NCBI RefSeq assembly: GCF_900111235.1 | Contig: NZ_FOJI01000005.1 | Location: 215,396-279,395, forward strand | Source of the DNA: [Clostridium] fimetarium | GTDB lineage: Bacteria; Bacillota; Clostridia; Lachnospirales; Lachnospiraceae | DNA length: 64,000 nt | Direction of reading: 5' to 3' | Shown: positions 52,206 through 61,457 of the stretch, one piece after another | Layout: the number at the start of each line of letters is the position of its first letter | Position numbering within the stretch: the stretch's first letter is position 1 | The notes under the pieces: model-generated | The model's database searches: none | Told to the model about the DNA's origin: nothing | What the model saw: the letters and a program-made list of their open reading frames with translations, nothing else | Made by a program: the position numbers and the translations under genes

Positions 52206-52884
52206 ATGATTAAAAAATACAATAGAGATTATGTTATTTTTTTCAATAAAATGGACTTCGATTATTCCAATATTATCGGGTATTGCATCACTTATTATTT
52301 TTGTATTTAAATGGTTTGATAGTTATGCGTTTTTTTTTAATATAATTTTTATTGTATCTGTATATATTTTTATACTCAATGCATATCCATACTTACATAA
52401 ATATTATTATAGCCAAAGCGCAATCTATATATGCTTTGGAAAGCTTGTAACTAAAAAAATATTATACAATGATATTGATACAATAGTAATCTACAATGCA
52501 GTTTACACTAAAGGAAGAGGCTCAGCTACTTACGGGAGAAAACTTGAAGAAAAACATATAATAGATGGTAAAAAAATATTTTTACAATATGCTTATTTCT
52601 CTTTTTTTACTTCTGATATCATTTGTAAGCAGCTAAAGCCAAAAATGACAAATATAGAAATTCCAGGTGATTGTCGTAGAAATTCTTTATTTGGTGCGTT
52701 GTGTTTCATTGATTCATTTAGAGATTTATTGTCTCATGTTGTTCCTAAAACATATATTCTTGAAGACGTGTATTTAAGATATCAGAAAGATTTTGATGAG
52801 ATTATTTCACAACATTACCGATATATTGATAACTTTTTCATCGTCTCTCAGGAAAATATTAATTATATAAATTATCCAAAGTAG
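52206..52884 (+). pseudogene. Membrane protein gene frameshifted at a T7 run
   Basis: A strong AAGGAG site precedes ATG 52206, but this frame (MIKKYNRDYVIF...) shifts after a run of seven T (52237-52243). The remainder of the protein continues in the +1 frame to 52884 (217 residues: two hydrophobic spans near the start, then a soluble part). With one T fewer the two parts join exactly. It may be a mutation, a phase-variable switch, or a gene truly starting at 52231 (ATG) without a Shine-Dalgarno site. The protein family is not known to me. Confidence 0.55.
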
Positions 52885-52989
52885 AAGATAAATAAATATA
52901 TAATATCACTAAAAATTTGCTTTACTAATATAATGCAGGAAAAATTATATAAAATTTAATTTATAAAATTAATCATAGCCGCAGAGCAA

Positions 52990-53010
52990 ACCACCAGCTA
53001 AGCTGGTGGT
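52990..53010. repeat. Perfect hairpin ACCACCAGCT/AGCTGGTGGT
   Basis: ACCACCAGCT-A-AGCTGGTGGT forms a perfect stem with almost no loop. This type of hairpin is typical of IS200/IS605 ends and their remnants; no transposase is seen nearby. It may also act as the terminator for the convergent gene. Confidence 0.5.
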
Positions 53011-53037
53011 CTTGATTAGAAAAGTATTAAATGCTTT

Positions 53038-54006
53038 CTATTTATATAAACCATGCTTGGAAAATACGTATACAAAATATTTTTCATCTGTATTTAAAAC
53101 TGTATCGTGTATCGTAATAAATGCACATCCTTCTGATACACTATTAACTTTTCCATTTGAATCAACTGTAGCAATATCTGTATTACTTGAGGTATATGTT
53201 GAATTGGACCTAAATGGAACTGATGAACTATAGTGATTTCTTATAACAATGGGGTTAGATGTATTATTACCGCTTCTATAAGTTTCGTAATCTTCTGGTG
53301 ATAAAACAATAATTAACTTAGCAAACATACCACCATTTGTAGAATCAAAAACTACAAAATCATATCCAGTGTTAATCGTATTAAGTTTTAGGGTACTGCC
53401 CTTTAACAAACCGGCTAAAATATTTCTTGTCCCTAAAGTATAACTATCAACATAATTAGAAAAGGTAGAATATTTTCCAAGTTGTAAAATACTTACATTA
53501 TTCCAGAAGGAAAAATCTGTGTATGAAATTGTAAAAGATTGAGAGTCATCAAAATCAACTGAATTCGGGGCTTGCGTATAAACTTCATTCTTAGTAGTTG
53601 GAGCTTGGGTGGTAAGAACTTGCGTAGTGGCTTGCGTAGTAGCTTGTGTAGTAGCAGAAGTATCTGAAGATGCTTGAGTTTCTTGTGTTACCGTTATCTG
53701 TTGTGCAGGGCTTTCGGTTACCGTATTCGCCGTAGTATGAGTAATGTTTTCTGTAGATGAATTATTCTGTGCACTATTTGGATAAGATGTACTTTGTGTT
53801 TCTTTTTGGGAAGATGTATTAGATTGTAATGCTAAATCCTTTGATTCCATAGAACTATTAAGTGAATTTTTTCCTGAACCTATTGTAGAAAATGAAAATA
53901 CTATAATTACAATAATAATTAATAGTACAGCTCCCATTGATGATGTAATCAAGAGATTTTTTTTAGAAATTTTTACGAATTTTGCTTTTAATTTATTAAA
54001 AATCAT
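53038..54006 (-). CDS. Membrane-anchored surface protein with Ig-like (Big_2) domain
   Basis: A 322-residue protein with a cytosolic basic start (about 1-18), one hydrophobic anchor (about 22-42), and a long Ser/Thr/Gln-rich linker (about 45-150, including QATTQ repeats). The soluble C-terminal domain ends with VRSNSTYTSSNTDIATVDSNGKVNSVSEG-type sequence (only cited), the signature of a Big_2 Ig-like fold. It is exported and anchored at the N-terminus. The middle domain is unassigned. Confidence 0.72.
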   Translation of the reverse strand: MIFNKLKAKFVKISKKNLLITSSMGAVLLIIIVIIVFSFSTIGSGKNSLNSSMESKDLALQSNTSSQKETQSTSYPNSAQNNSSTENITHTTANTVTESPAQQITVTQETQASSDTSATTQATTQATTQVLTTQAPTTKNEVYTQAPNSVDFDDSQSFTISYTDFSFWNNVSILQLGKYSTFSNYVDSYTLGTRNILAGLLKGSTLKLNTINTGYDFVVFDSTNGGMFAKLIIVLSPEDYETYRSGNNTSNPIVIRNHYSSSVPFRSNSTYTSSNTDIATVDSNGKVNSVSEGCAFITIHDTVLNTDEKYFVYVFSKHGLYK

Positions 54007-54247
54007 ATGAATAAGTTCCCCCTGTGTTATATTTGGTATATTATACCATTAAAATTATAGATGCTTCAATATATTTATAAATAATTGTGAAAGAAATGTA
54101 GATCTATAAAATTCTCAGTAAGTTTGGAATATTGTTAATTGCCACAAAATGTTTTTGTATAAAATAGTAAATTAGATATGTTCGAGAAAGGCAAGTAACC
54201 AATGGAGTATGTTTGTAATTATCGAAAGAGTGTAGAAAGGGTTAAGG

Positions 54248-54676
54248 ATGAAACCAAAGAATAGGAACGCCTATTTTTATGTATATAAAACACAGATCTT
54301 AAAAGGTCTGGCATATAAGTTTGATGTGTATGGCAATATTTTAATGCAGACGATCATCATGGTGGCAACAGCATATTTTTGGAGAGCTTTATTCAAAAAT
54401 GCTGATTCGGTGCAAGGAGTTACAGTGGATACGATGCTGACTTATACGGTGGTTTCTTCCATGATTTCTGTGGTGCTGACTACTAATGTAGAACACAGAA
54501 TCACACTTAGTGTTAGAAAGGGCACGATTGCCATTGATATGATGAGGCCGGTAAATATCTTTAAAGTTTTTTTTGCTGAAAACTTGGGCGGTGTAACGGC
54601 ATTACTGTTTCAAAATCTGTTGCCTATCTTTCTCATTGGAAGTGTTTTGATCAAATGTTTGTATGCCTCGGTATAG
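54248..54676 (+). pseudogene. Truncated ABC-2-type permease
   Basis: A 142-residue product matches the N-terminal half of ABC-2 family permeases (about 265 residues): YVYKTQILKGLAYKFDVYGN at the start, then four spans and IDMMRPVNIFKVFFAENLGG. It stops after the third or fourth span, and no ATPase gene lies close. The remainder seems deleted. The 3' flank to 54840 shows nothing. Confidence 0.7.
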
Positions 54677-54843
54677 TATCAACTGTGGTGGAGAATTGCT
54701 TGTAATTGTGGTGGCTCATGGGAATAATGAAGTGTTTTTACGACACATTTACGACAGGATTTTTGAAAAAATTGCGAAAAAATTGAGATACGTTAATGTG
54801 AATTGAGTTGCTAGGCTATGATGAAAATGTAATATTCTTTCAA

Positions 54844-54872
54844 TTGACAATATGGCATATATACCATATACT
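54844..54872 (+). promoter_or_regulatory. Promoter with palindrome of the toxin-antitoxin operon
   Basis: TTGACA (54844-54849), 17 bases, TATACT (54867-54872). The spacer is a palindrome (TATGG-N8-CCATA, 54851-54868), the expected place for antitoxin binding. Confidence 0.65.
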
Positions 54873-54896
54873 AAAAGTAAGCAAGTGAGGAAAAAA

Positions 54897-55198
54897 GTGA
54901 ATAAATTTACAATAGAGTTTTATGAAAGAGAAAATGGGGTTATACCAGTAGAAGAATTCTTACTTAGCCTTGATAAAAAGATGCGTGCAAAAATTCTTGG
55001 AATCATGGGCATACTACAGGAAAAGGGAAATCAGTTAAGAGAACCTTATAGCAAACATCTTGACGATGGAATTTTTGAAATCAGAGGAAAAGTTGGAACT
55101 GATATTTCCAGAGTTCTATGCCTAAGTCAGAAATAGAAAAAGCTAAAGCATATCGAAATAATTATTTAGAAAGGTGTGAGAAGAATGAGAAAATATGA
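54897..55198 (+). pseudogene. HigB/RelE-type toxin gene with internal deletion
   Basis: The frame starts at GTG 54897 (MNKFTIEFYERENGVIPVEEFL), matching the phage-derived Gp49/HigB family, and proceeds through GIFEIRGKVGTDISRVL. The usual conserved stretch after SRVL (a YFF...-G-KIILTNGFVKK-type segment) is missing and the frame hits a stop at 55136. The tail KSEIEKAKAYRNNYLERC continues in another frame to 55198. About 60 bases thus appear deleted, so the toxin is likely dead while the antitoxin is intact. Confidence 0.7.
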
Positions 55199-55472
55199 TG
55201 ATTTTCTAGCAGAGCAGTTACAGGATGAAGAGTTAAAAAAAGAATATGACAATCTGCAACCAGAGTTTGATGTGATTCGTGCAATTGTGGATGCAAGGGT
55301 ATCTCAAAATCTTACACAGAAGCAATTAGCAGAACGCAGTGGCATTAATCAGGCGGATATCAGTAAGTTGGAAAATGGAACGAGGAATCCATCTATTAAC
55401 CTGTTAAAAAGATTGGCTGATGGAATGGATATGGCACTTAAAATTGAATTTATACCAAAACAGAAGATTTAG
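55185..55472 (+). CDS. XRE-family antitoxin (HigA-like)
   Basis: A 95-residue protein with a helix-turn-helix of the Cro/C1 type (VDARVSQNLTQKQLAERSGINQADISKLENG, about 36-66, only cited by its parts) after an N-terminal acidic region. ATG 55185 overlaps the tail of the degenerate toxin gene and follows AAAGGTG by 8 bases. It likely binds the palindrome in the promoter. Confidence 0.82.
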   Translation: MRKYDDFLAEQLQDEELKKEYDNLQPEFDVIRAIVDARVSQNLTQKQLAERSGINQADISKLENGTRNPSINLLKRLADGMDMALKIEFIPKQKI

Positions 55473-55595
55473 TGGAAGAAGCTTTATTGGGTTATGAAAG
55501 TAATCTGATAGAGCTTTTTGAGCCAAAGGAATTCTCGCTGTCGTAAAATCAAGAGAAAGTCAATAAAATCAAGCGTTTACAAGGAGAATTAATAG

Positions 55596-56072
55596 ATGAC
55601 AAAAGTACTATTTGTATGCCTCGGCAACATTTGCCGCTCTCCGATGGCGGAATATGTATTTAAAGATATTGTAAAGAAAAAAGGATTGGAACATGAGTTT
55701 TTTATTGCTTCAGCAGCCACAAGTTCAGAGGAAATAGGCAATCCAGTACATCACGGTACAAGGAATAAATTAAGGCAGTATGGTATTTCAACGGATGGGA
55801 AAAGAGCTATTTTGTTAACTTCTAAAGACTATCAAAATTATGATTACATTATTGGCATGGAGCAAGCAAATATTCAAAATATGAATCGAATATTAGGACA
55901 AGATATCCAAAATAAAATATATCGGTTATTAGATTTCACAAAAAGCCCAAGAGATATTGCAGATCCTTGGTATACTGGGAATTTTGATTTGACGTATAAT
56001 GATGTCCAAGAAGGTTGTGAAGCGTTGTTGGAGTATATTATTACAAATGATTTAAAGAAAAAAATATTTTAA
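55596..56072 (+). CDS. Low-molecular-weight protein tyrosine phosphatase
   Basis: A 158-residue phosphatase. CLGNICRSP (Cys8, Arg14) is the P-loop, and DPWYTGNF near residue 128 holds the general acid Asp. The length fits the family. It dephosphorylates protein-tyrosine or arginine residues in the cytosol. It has a AAGGAG site and stands alone. Confidence 0.9.
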   Translation: MTKVLFVCLGNICRSPMAEYVFKDIVKKKGLEHEFFIASAATSSEEIGNPVHHGTRNKLRQYGISTDGKRAILLTSKDYQNYDYIIGMEQANIQNMNRILGQDIQNKIYRLLDFTKSPRDIADPWYTGNFDLTYNDVQEGCEALLEYIITNDLKKKIF

Positions 56073-56149
56073 ATTAAAAATGTATGTATACATCCCACTC
56101 AATTGACAGTTCCACCGTATTATGGTAACATATGAAAAACACATAAATC

Positions 56150-56288
56150 CCATGAGGGAGTAGTTTGCGCATACCAATGCGTTTTTAAGTCAACATCATG
56201 GCCTTTTTTAGGCCTGGCTTATAATTAAATGACCAGACTCATGTGTAGACACGGCGTTTGCCTATCTATACATGAGTCTTTTTGTATA
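56150..56288 (+). promoter_or_regulatory. yybP-ykoY-type Mn2+ riboswitch with terminator
   Basis: Downstream of TTGACA (56103) and TAACAT (56126), the leader contains GAGGGAGTAG, a CGCATACCAATGCG stem, GTCAACATCATGGCC and a GGCC/GGCCTGG stem, in the order of the yybP-ykoY (manganese) riboswitch. A terminator stem AGACTCATGTGTAGA / CTATACATGAGTCT with TTTTT (about 56235-56286) follows. It is placed before a P-type cation ATPase, as in lactococcal yoaB. Confidence 0.8.
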
Positions 56289-56338
56289 GTTTGACAAACT
56301 TATGTAAAAACTAAAAGAGGATAGTAAGGAGATTGAAA

Positions 56339-58969
56339 ATGAAATATTATAGTGAAGAAAAAGAGCAAGTATTAATTGCGCTCAACAGTAATGAAGACGG
56401 CTTAACTTCTGCGGAAGCAGAAAAAAGAATTTTGGCGAATGGAAAAAACAAAATAGCGGAGGGGAAAAAGGTCTCCACTGTGGAACGATTGATTGCACAA
56501 ATGAAAGATCCAATGATTATTATTTTGATTGTAGCTGCAGTTATTTCTGGAGTTACAGCCGCATATTCGCATGAAGGATATGCTGATGTTATCATTATTA
56601 TGCTTGTTGTTGTCATTAATGCAATACTTGGTGTTTATCAGGAAAGCAAGGCGGAAAAAGCAATCGAAGCTTTACAACAGATGGCAGCGGCTACCAGTAA
56701 GGTACTTCGCGATGGACAAATTGAAATCGTTAAAAGTGAAGATCTTGTTGTCGGTGACATCGTTATTTTAGAAGCAGGCGATGCGATTCCGGCAGATGGT
56801 AGAATTATCGAGAGTGCAAGTATGAAGATTGAGGAATCTGCATTGACAGGTGAAAGCGTACCAGTTAATAAGATGATCAATGTGCTAGGATTGGATGGTA
56901 CCCCTGTTTCTCTTGGTGATAGAAAGAACATGGTCTATATGGGAAGTGCTGTCGTTTACGGACGTGGTAAAGCCGTTATAACAGCAACAGCAATGGAGAC
57001 TGAAATGGGTAAGATTGCAGATGCCATTTCTAAGACAGTAGAAGGACAGACGCCACTTCAAATTAAGCTTGCGCAACTAAGTAAAATACTCAGCGTATTG
57101 GTTGTTGGAATCTGTGTATTTATATTTGCATTCAGCCTTATTCGCGAAGGCGATTTAAGCGGACAGACGGTATTGAACACATTTATGATTGCAGTAAGTC
57201 TTGCAGTTGCAGCTATTCCAGAAGGATTAGCGATGGTTGTTACAGTCGTATTGTCAATTGGTGTAACTAGTATGTCAAAGCGTAATGCGATTATTCGTCG
57301 ACTTACAGCTGTAGAAACATTAGGCTGTGCTCAAATTATATGTAGTGATAAAACAGGTACGTTAACACAAAACAAGATGACAGTAGTGGAACATTTTGGT
57401 GATGTGAAGTTGCTAGCCACTGCAATGGCTCTTTGTAGTGATGCCGAACTTGACCTTGAAAATCATGCAACTGGTGAACCAACAGAGTGTGCACTTGTTA
57501 ATTTTGCATACAAAGAAGGTCTTGCGAAACAAGATTTAAAAGATAAGGCACCAAGAATAGGTGAAGCTCCATTTGATAGTATGAGAAAGATGATGAGTAC
57601 TGTTCATGAAACTGCTGAGGGAATCGTTCAATATACAAAGGGAGCGCCTGATGAAGTCTTAAAATCTTGTACTACTTATTTGAAAGATGGCAAAATATTG
57701 CCTCTTGATGAAACTATGAGAAAAGAAATATTTAATACAAATAAAAATATGGCACAAAAGGCTCTCCGTGTTTTATGTGCAGCACAAAGAACTTATGATG
57801 TGAAACCATCTAGTAATGAACCATCTTTACTAGAAAAGGAATTAACATTTATAGGACTTACAGGTATGATTGATCCAATTCGACCTGAAGTTAAGGACGC
57901 AATTGAAGAATGTAAGAGCGCAGGTATTACTGCGATTATGATTACAGGTGACCATAGAGATACAGCTTTAGCAATTGCAAAAGAGCTTGGCATTCTTGAA
58001 AATGAGTCACAGGCAATTACAGGAGCAAATCTTGATACAATTAGTGATGAAGAATTTGAAAAAACGATTGGTAACTATAGAGTATATGCAAGAGTTCAGC
58101 CTGAGCACAAGGTTAGAATTGTAAATGCATGGCGTAAAAATGGTTTCATTACAGCAATGACTGGTGATGGCGTAAATGATGCACCAAGTATTAAAAGTGC
58201 AGATATCGGTATCGGCATGGGTATAACGGGCACAGATGTAACTAAGAATGTGGCTGATATGGTTCTTGCAGATGATAACTTTGCAACAATTGTTGGTGCA
58301 GTTGAAGAAGGTAGAAAAATCTACGATAACATTAGAAAAGCAATACAGTTTTTACTTGCTTCAAATATGAGTGAAGTATTAAGTATTTTCTTTGCAACAA
58401 TAATGGGATTTACGATTTTACTTCCAGTTCATTTGTTATGGATTAATCTGATTACAGACTGCTTCCCAGCACTTGCACTTGGAATGGAAAAAGGCGATGC
58501 TGATATTATGGAAAGAAAGCCTCGTTCATCAAAAGATGGAATCTTTTCAGGTGGTGTTGGATTTGATGTAGTATATCAGGGAATTCTTGTAACAATCGTA
58601 ACACTTGCAGCGTATTTTGTAGGTCATTATATGGAATCAGGAGTATGGGAAATTACAGAAAGTGCAGATGGTATAACCATGGCATTTCTTACACTGAGCT
58701 TTGCAGAGATATTCCATAGTTTTAATATGCGTAGTCAACGTGGAAGTATATTTACAATCAGCAATCAAAACGTATTTTTATGGGGAGCAGGTATTCTAAG
58801 TCTTATAATGACAACAGTTGTTATCTATGTACCGTTCCTTGCAAACGCTTTTGAGTTTGAACATATTAACTTAACAGAATATGGAGTTGCTGTACTTTTA
58901 GCATTTAGTGTAATTCCGATTGTTGAAATCGTTAAGTTTGTTCAAAGACATATGACTAAGAATAAGTAA
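56339..58969 (+). CDS. Cation P-type ATPase (PMCA/Ca2+ or Mn2+ type)
   Basis: An 876-residue P2-type ATPase. Seen in order: N-terminal cation ATPase domain, ALTGESVPV (actuator TGES), ion-site PEGLAMVV in M4, phosphorylation motif CSDKTGTLTQ (Asp about 339), MITGDH, MTGDGVNDAPSIKSADIGIGMG hinge and M5/M6 DNIRKAIQFLL with LLWINLITDCFPAL. The start at ATG 56339 has AAGGAG 7-8 bases upstream; TTG 56333 is less likely. The Mn2+-type riboswitch suggests that it exports Mn2+ (perhaps Ca2+). Confidence 0.9.
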   Translation: MKYYSEEKEQVLIALNSNEDGLTSAEAEKRILANGKNKIAEGKKVSTVERLIAQMKDPMIIILIVAAVISGVTAAYSHEGYADVIIIMLVVVINAILGVYQESKAEKAIEALQQMAAATSKVLRDGQIEIVKSEDLVVGDIVILEAGDAIPADGRIIESASMKIEESALTGESVPVNKMINVLGLDGTPVSLGDRKNMVYMGSAVVYGRGKAVITATAMETEMGKIADAISKTVEGQTPLQIKLAQLSKILSVLVVGICVFIFAFSLIREGDLSGQTVLNTFMIAVSLAVAAIPEGLAMVVTVVLSIGVTSMSKRNAIIRRLTAVETLGCAQIICSDKTGTLTQNKMTVVEHFGDVKLLATAMALCSDAELDLENHATGEPTECALVNFAYKEGLAKQDLKDKAPRIGEAPFDSMRKMMSTVHETAEGIVQYTKGAPDEVLKSCTTYLKDGKILPLDETMRKEIFNTNKNMAQKALRVLCAAQRTYDVKPSSNEPSLLEKELTFIGLTGMIDPIRPEVKDAIEECKSAGITAIMITGDHRDTALAIAKELGILENESQAITGANLDTISDEEFEKTIGNYRVYARVQPEHKVRIVNAWRKNGFITAMTGDGVNDAPSIKSADIGIGMGITGTDVTKNVADMVLADDNFATIVGAVEEGRKIYDNIRKAIQFLLASNMSEVLSIFFATIMGFTILLPVHLLWINLITDCFPALALGMEKGDADIMERKPRSSKDGIFSGGVGFDVVYQGILVTIVTLAAYFVGHYMESGVWEITESADGITMAFLTLSFAEIFHSFNMRSQRGSIFTISNQNVFLWGAGILSLIMTTVVIYVPFLANAFEFEHINLTEYGVAVLLAFSVIPIVEIVKFVQRHMTKNK

Positions 58970-59019
58970 ATGAATAGAATGGAAACGGTTTTATGAAAGA
59001 AACCGTGGTAGAATAAATG

Positions 59020-59057
59020 CACACATCATAGTTATAATAGCTATGATGTGTTTTTTT
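59020..59057 (+). terminator. Intrinsic terminator after the P-type ATPase
   Basis: ACACATCATAG pairs with CTATGATGTGT around a short loop, then TTTTTTT. Confidence 0.85.
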
Positions 59058-59089
59058 ACAAAAAAATAAAATATTATTTCATAATATAT

Positions 59090-59426
59090 ATGATTAAGGT
59101 GTCATAATAAGTTTTCCTATGTCACCGTTAGTTGAGTATAAGTTTGAAAAATTAGGTTTCCAGAAAAATAGTATTTTTAAGAGGAAATTATTTTGTAAAG
59201 TAAATCGTGAATATTAATTTCTGATTATTCATTTATCGCAGACCGGCTGAAAGTAGTGCTTATATTTTGTCGAGACTCAGATAAAAAATGAGCGCAAGCG
59301 AGTATTTTTATCATTTTTGAGGCTCGTAAAAAATATACTACTTGAAGGAAAGGCAAGATAAAATGAATAATCAGAAATTAATATTCACTCGACACCTTTC
59401 ATAATTATTTTTGACACCCTAATCAT
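59090..59426. repeat. Outer inverted repeat enclosing palindrome copy 3
   Basis: ATGATTAAGGTGTCA (59090-59104) and TGACACCCTAATCAT (59412-59426) are complementary with one mismatch. They enclose 59207-59388 (copy 3) together with 100 bases on the left and 23 on the right, which suggests a nested or composite element. No coding sequence lies inside. Confidence 0.6.
59207..59388. repeat. Palindromic repeat element, copy 3 (inverted)
   Basis: A 182-bp near-palindrome whose core blocks (GCAGACCGGCTGAAAG, CTTGAAGGAAAGGCAAG) are the reverse complement of copies 1 and 2. Outer arms (59207-59237 and 59358-59388) are complementary and differ from those of copies 1 and 2. Confidence 0.85.
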
Positions 59427-59517
59427 ACATAAATAAAATTATTAATCTAATTTATGCATATACATAATATAGTATAAAGTTAAAAACAGTATTCTGTAAT
59501 TTGTCTAAGGAGGACTT

Positions 59518-61233
59518 ATGACTATTGAAGATCGCAAGAAAATCATAAGTAATGATTTTGCCAATGCAATTGTAGAATATAATCGAACGGATAGAGGTAT
59601 GGATATATTTGCGGGTTATCCAAGGAATATTATAAATGAGATGTACGAAATTATTTATTTCCCAATTTCCAAAATCTCTACTAAAATAGTGTATGAAAAT
59701 GGATATGCAGTAATACCAAAACTATATGGATTGTTAGATACGATTAATTTAGATGCAATGGGGGTAAATAAAGTTCAAAATGTTCCCAAATTATCCTTGT
59801 TTGGAACGGGCGTTTTACTTGGCTTTGTAGATACTGGAATTGATTATACGAATCAGATTTTCAAGAATGCTGATAATTCTACAAGAATTGTTTCAATCTG
59901 GGACCAAACGATTGAAAACATAGAAGCACCAGAAAATATCTTTTATTTTGGAACAGAATACAGCAGGCAACAAATTAATCAAGCACTAAAAAGCGAAAAT
60001 CCTTTTTTGGTTGTACCTAGTAGAGACGAAATCGGTCATGGAACTATGCTCGCTGGTATAGCTGGCGGATCACGAGATGAAAAAAATGATTTTCAAGGAG
60101 TAGTACCACAGTCTGAAATCGTAGTTGTGAAATTAAAACAAGCAAAGCAACATTTAAGAGATTATTTCTACATTCCAGAGAGCGCAAATTGTTATCAGGA
60201 AGATGATATTATGCTTGGTATAAAATATCTTACAAATATTGCATCACTTCTTAATAAACCAATTGCTATATGTATAGGAATGGGAACTAGTCAAGGTGCA
60301 CATGATGGCTATGATATATTATCAAGTTTCATAGCGTGGGTTGGAAATTTTAATGGTAGAGGAATTTTGATAGCAGCAGGAAATGAAGGGAAGACGCAGA
60401 GTCATTATTTCGGAACGATTGATCCTAAAATAGGTTTTGATAACGTTGATCTTGTGATTGGAGAAAATGATAAAGGTTTTGCGATGGAATTGTGGGGATA
60501 TGCACCGAATTCCTATTCAATTGATATTTTATCACCCAAGGGACAATATGTACCTAGAATAGTGTCGAGATTAGGTGAGAATAGGGAAATAAATTTTATC
60601 TTTGAAAATACTACTGTATATGTGGATTATCTTGTTATAGAATCTCAAACTGGAGAACCTATGATTCTGATTCGTTTTCAAAATGCAGCACCAGGACTTT
60701 GGAAATTTAGAGTATACGGAAATGGAAAAGATGATGCAGCGTTAAAGTTTCATATATGGCTGCCTATAGTAGGTTTTATTTCAACGGGTACATATTTTCT
60801 GAATTCTAATCCCGATACTACAATAACTTCACCTGGAAATACTCCATTGGCTGTAACGATAACAGCATATAATGCATTAACTGAGGGTATTTATCCCAAT
60901 TCCAGTAGAGGCTATACAAAAAATAATTATATTAAACCAGAAATAGCTGCGCCTGGAGAAAATGTATTAGCTCCTATACCTGGTAATATGTTTGTAAGAA
61001 CTTCCGGTACCAGTATAGCAGCCGCACATGCAACTGGAATTGCAGCAATGATTTTGGAATGGGGAATTGTAAGGGGAAATTATTATTCAATAAGCACCGT
61101 ACAAATTGGAAGATTTTTAATACGCGGTGCTGATACAGATGCGAATCTGATATACCCAAACAATATATGGGGATATGGCACAATTAATATCTATAATACA
61201 TTCCTTAGTCTAGGCAGCAGGTTGCCACAATAA
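59518..61233 (+). CDS. Subtilisin-like serine protease (S8 family, Csp-like)
   Basis: A 571-residue peptidase. The catalytic triad is Asp in GFVDTGIDY (about 105), His in GHGTMLAGIAGG (about 180) and Ser in TSGTSIAAAHATG (about 500). There is no signal peptide. Clostridial members of this group include the Csp germination proteases and cytosolic or spore-associated forms; a long insertion between His and Ser is typical. AAGGAGG precedes the ATG by 6 bases. Role in spores is inference. Confidence 0.87.
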   Translation: MTIEDRKKIISNDFANAIVEYNRTDRGMDIFAGYPRNIINEMYEIIYFPISKISTKIVYENGYAVIPKLYGLLDTINLDAMGVNKVQNVPKLSLFGTGVLLGFVDTGIDYTNQIFKNADNSTRIVSIWDQTIENIEAPENIFYFGTEYSRQQINQALKSENPFLVVPSRDEIGHGTMLAGIAGGSRDEKNDFQGVVPQSEIVVVKLKQAKQHLRDYFYIPESANCYQEDDIMLGIKYLTNIASLLNKPIAICIGMGTSQGAHDGYDILSSFIAWVGNFNGRGILIAAGNEGKTQSHYFGTIDPKIGFDNVDLVIGENDKGFAMELWGYAPNSYSIDILSPKGQYVPRIVSRLGENREINFIFENTTVYVDYLVIESQTGEPMILIRFQNAAPGLWKFRVYGNGKDDAALKFHIWLPIVGFISTGTYFLNSNPDTTITSPGNTPLAVTITAYNALTEGIYPNSSRGYTKNNYIKPEIAAPGENVLAPIPGNMFVRTSGTSIAAAHATGIAAMILEWGIVRGNYYSISTVQIGRFLIRGADTDANLIYPNNIWGYGTINIYNTFLSLGSRLPQ

Positions 61234-61457
61234 ATTAGCTTCTATATTAGAATATAGATAGTTGGTTATCCCACTCGTTGGATAATTGAAAACAGATTGA
61301 AGAAGTTATATACAAACAAAGATAAAAATAGTAAAAAAGAATTGTAAGTGTTATAATCATTTACAAATGTTATTGGTATGTATAGGAGTGCATTTTAGCT
61401 GAGGAAAATACCAATACGATAACATGTATGCTCGTACAGATTAGAGGTAAATGAGAA

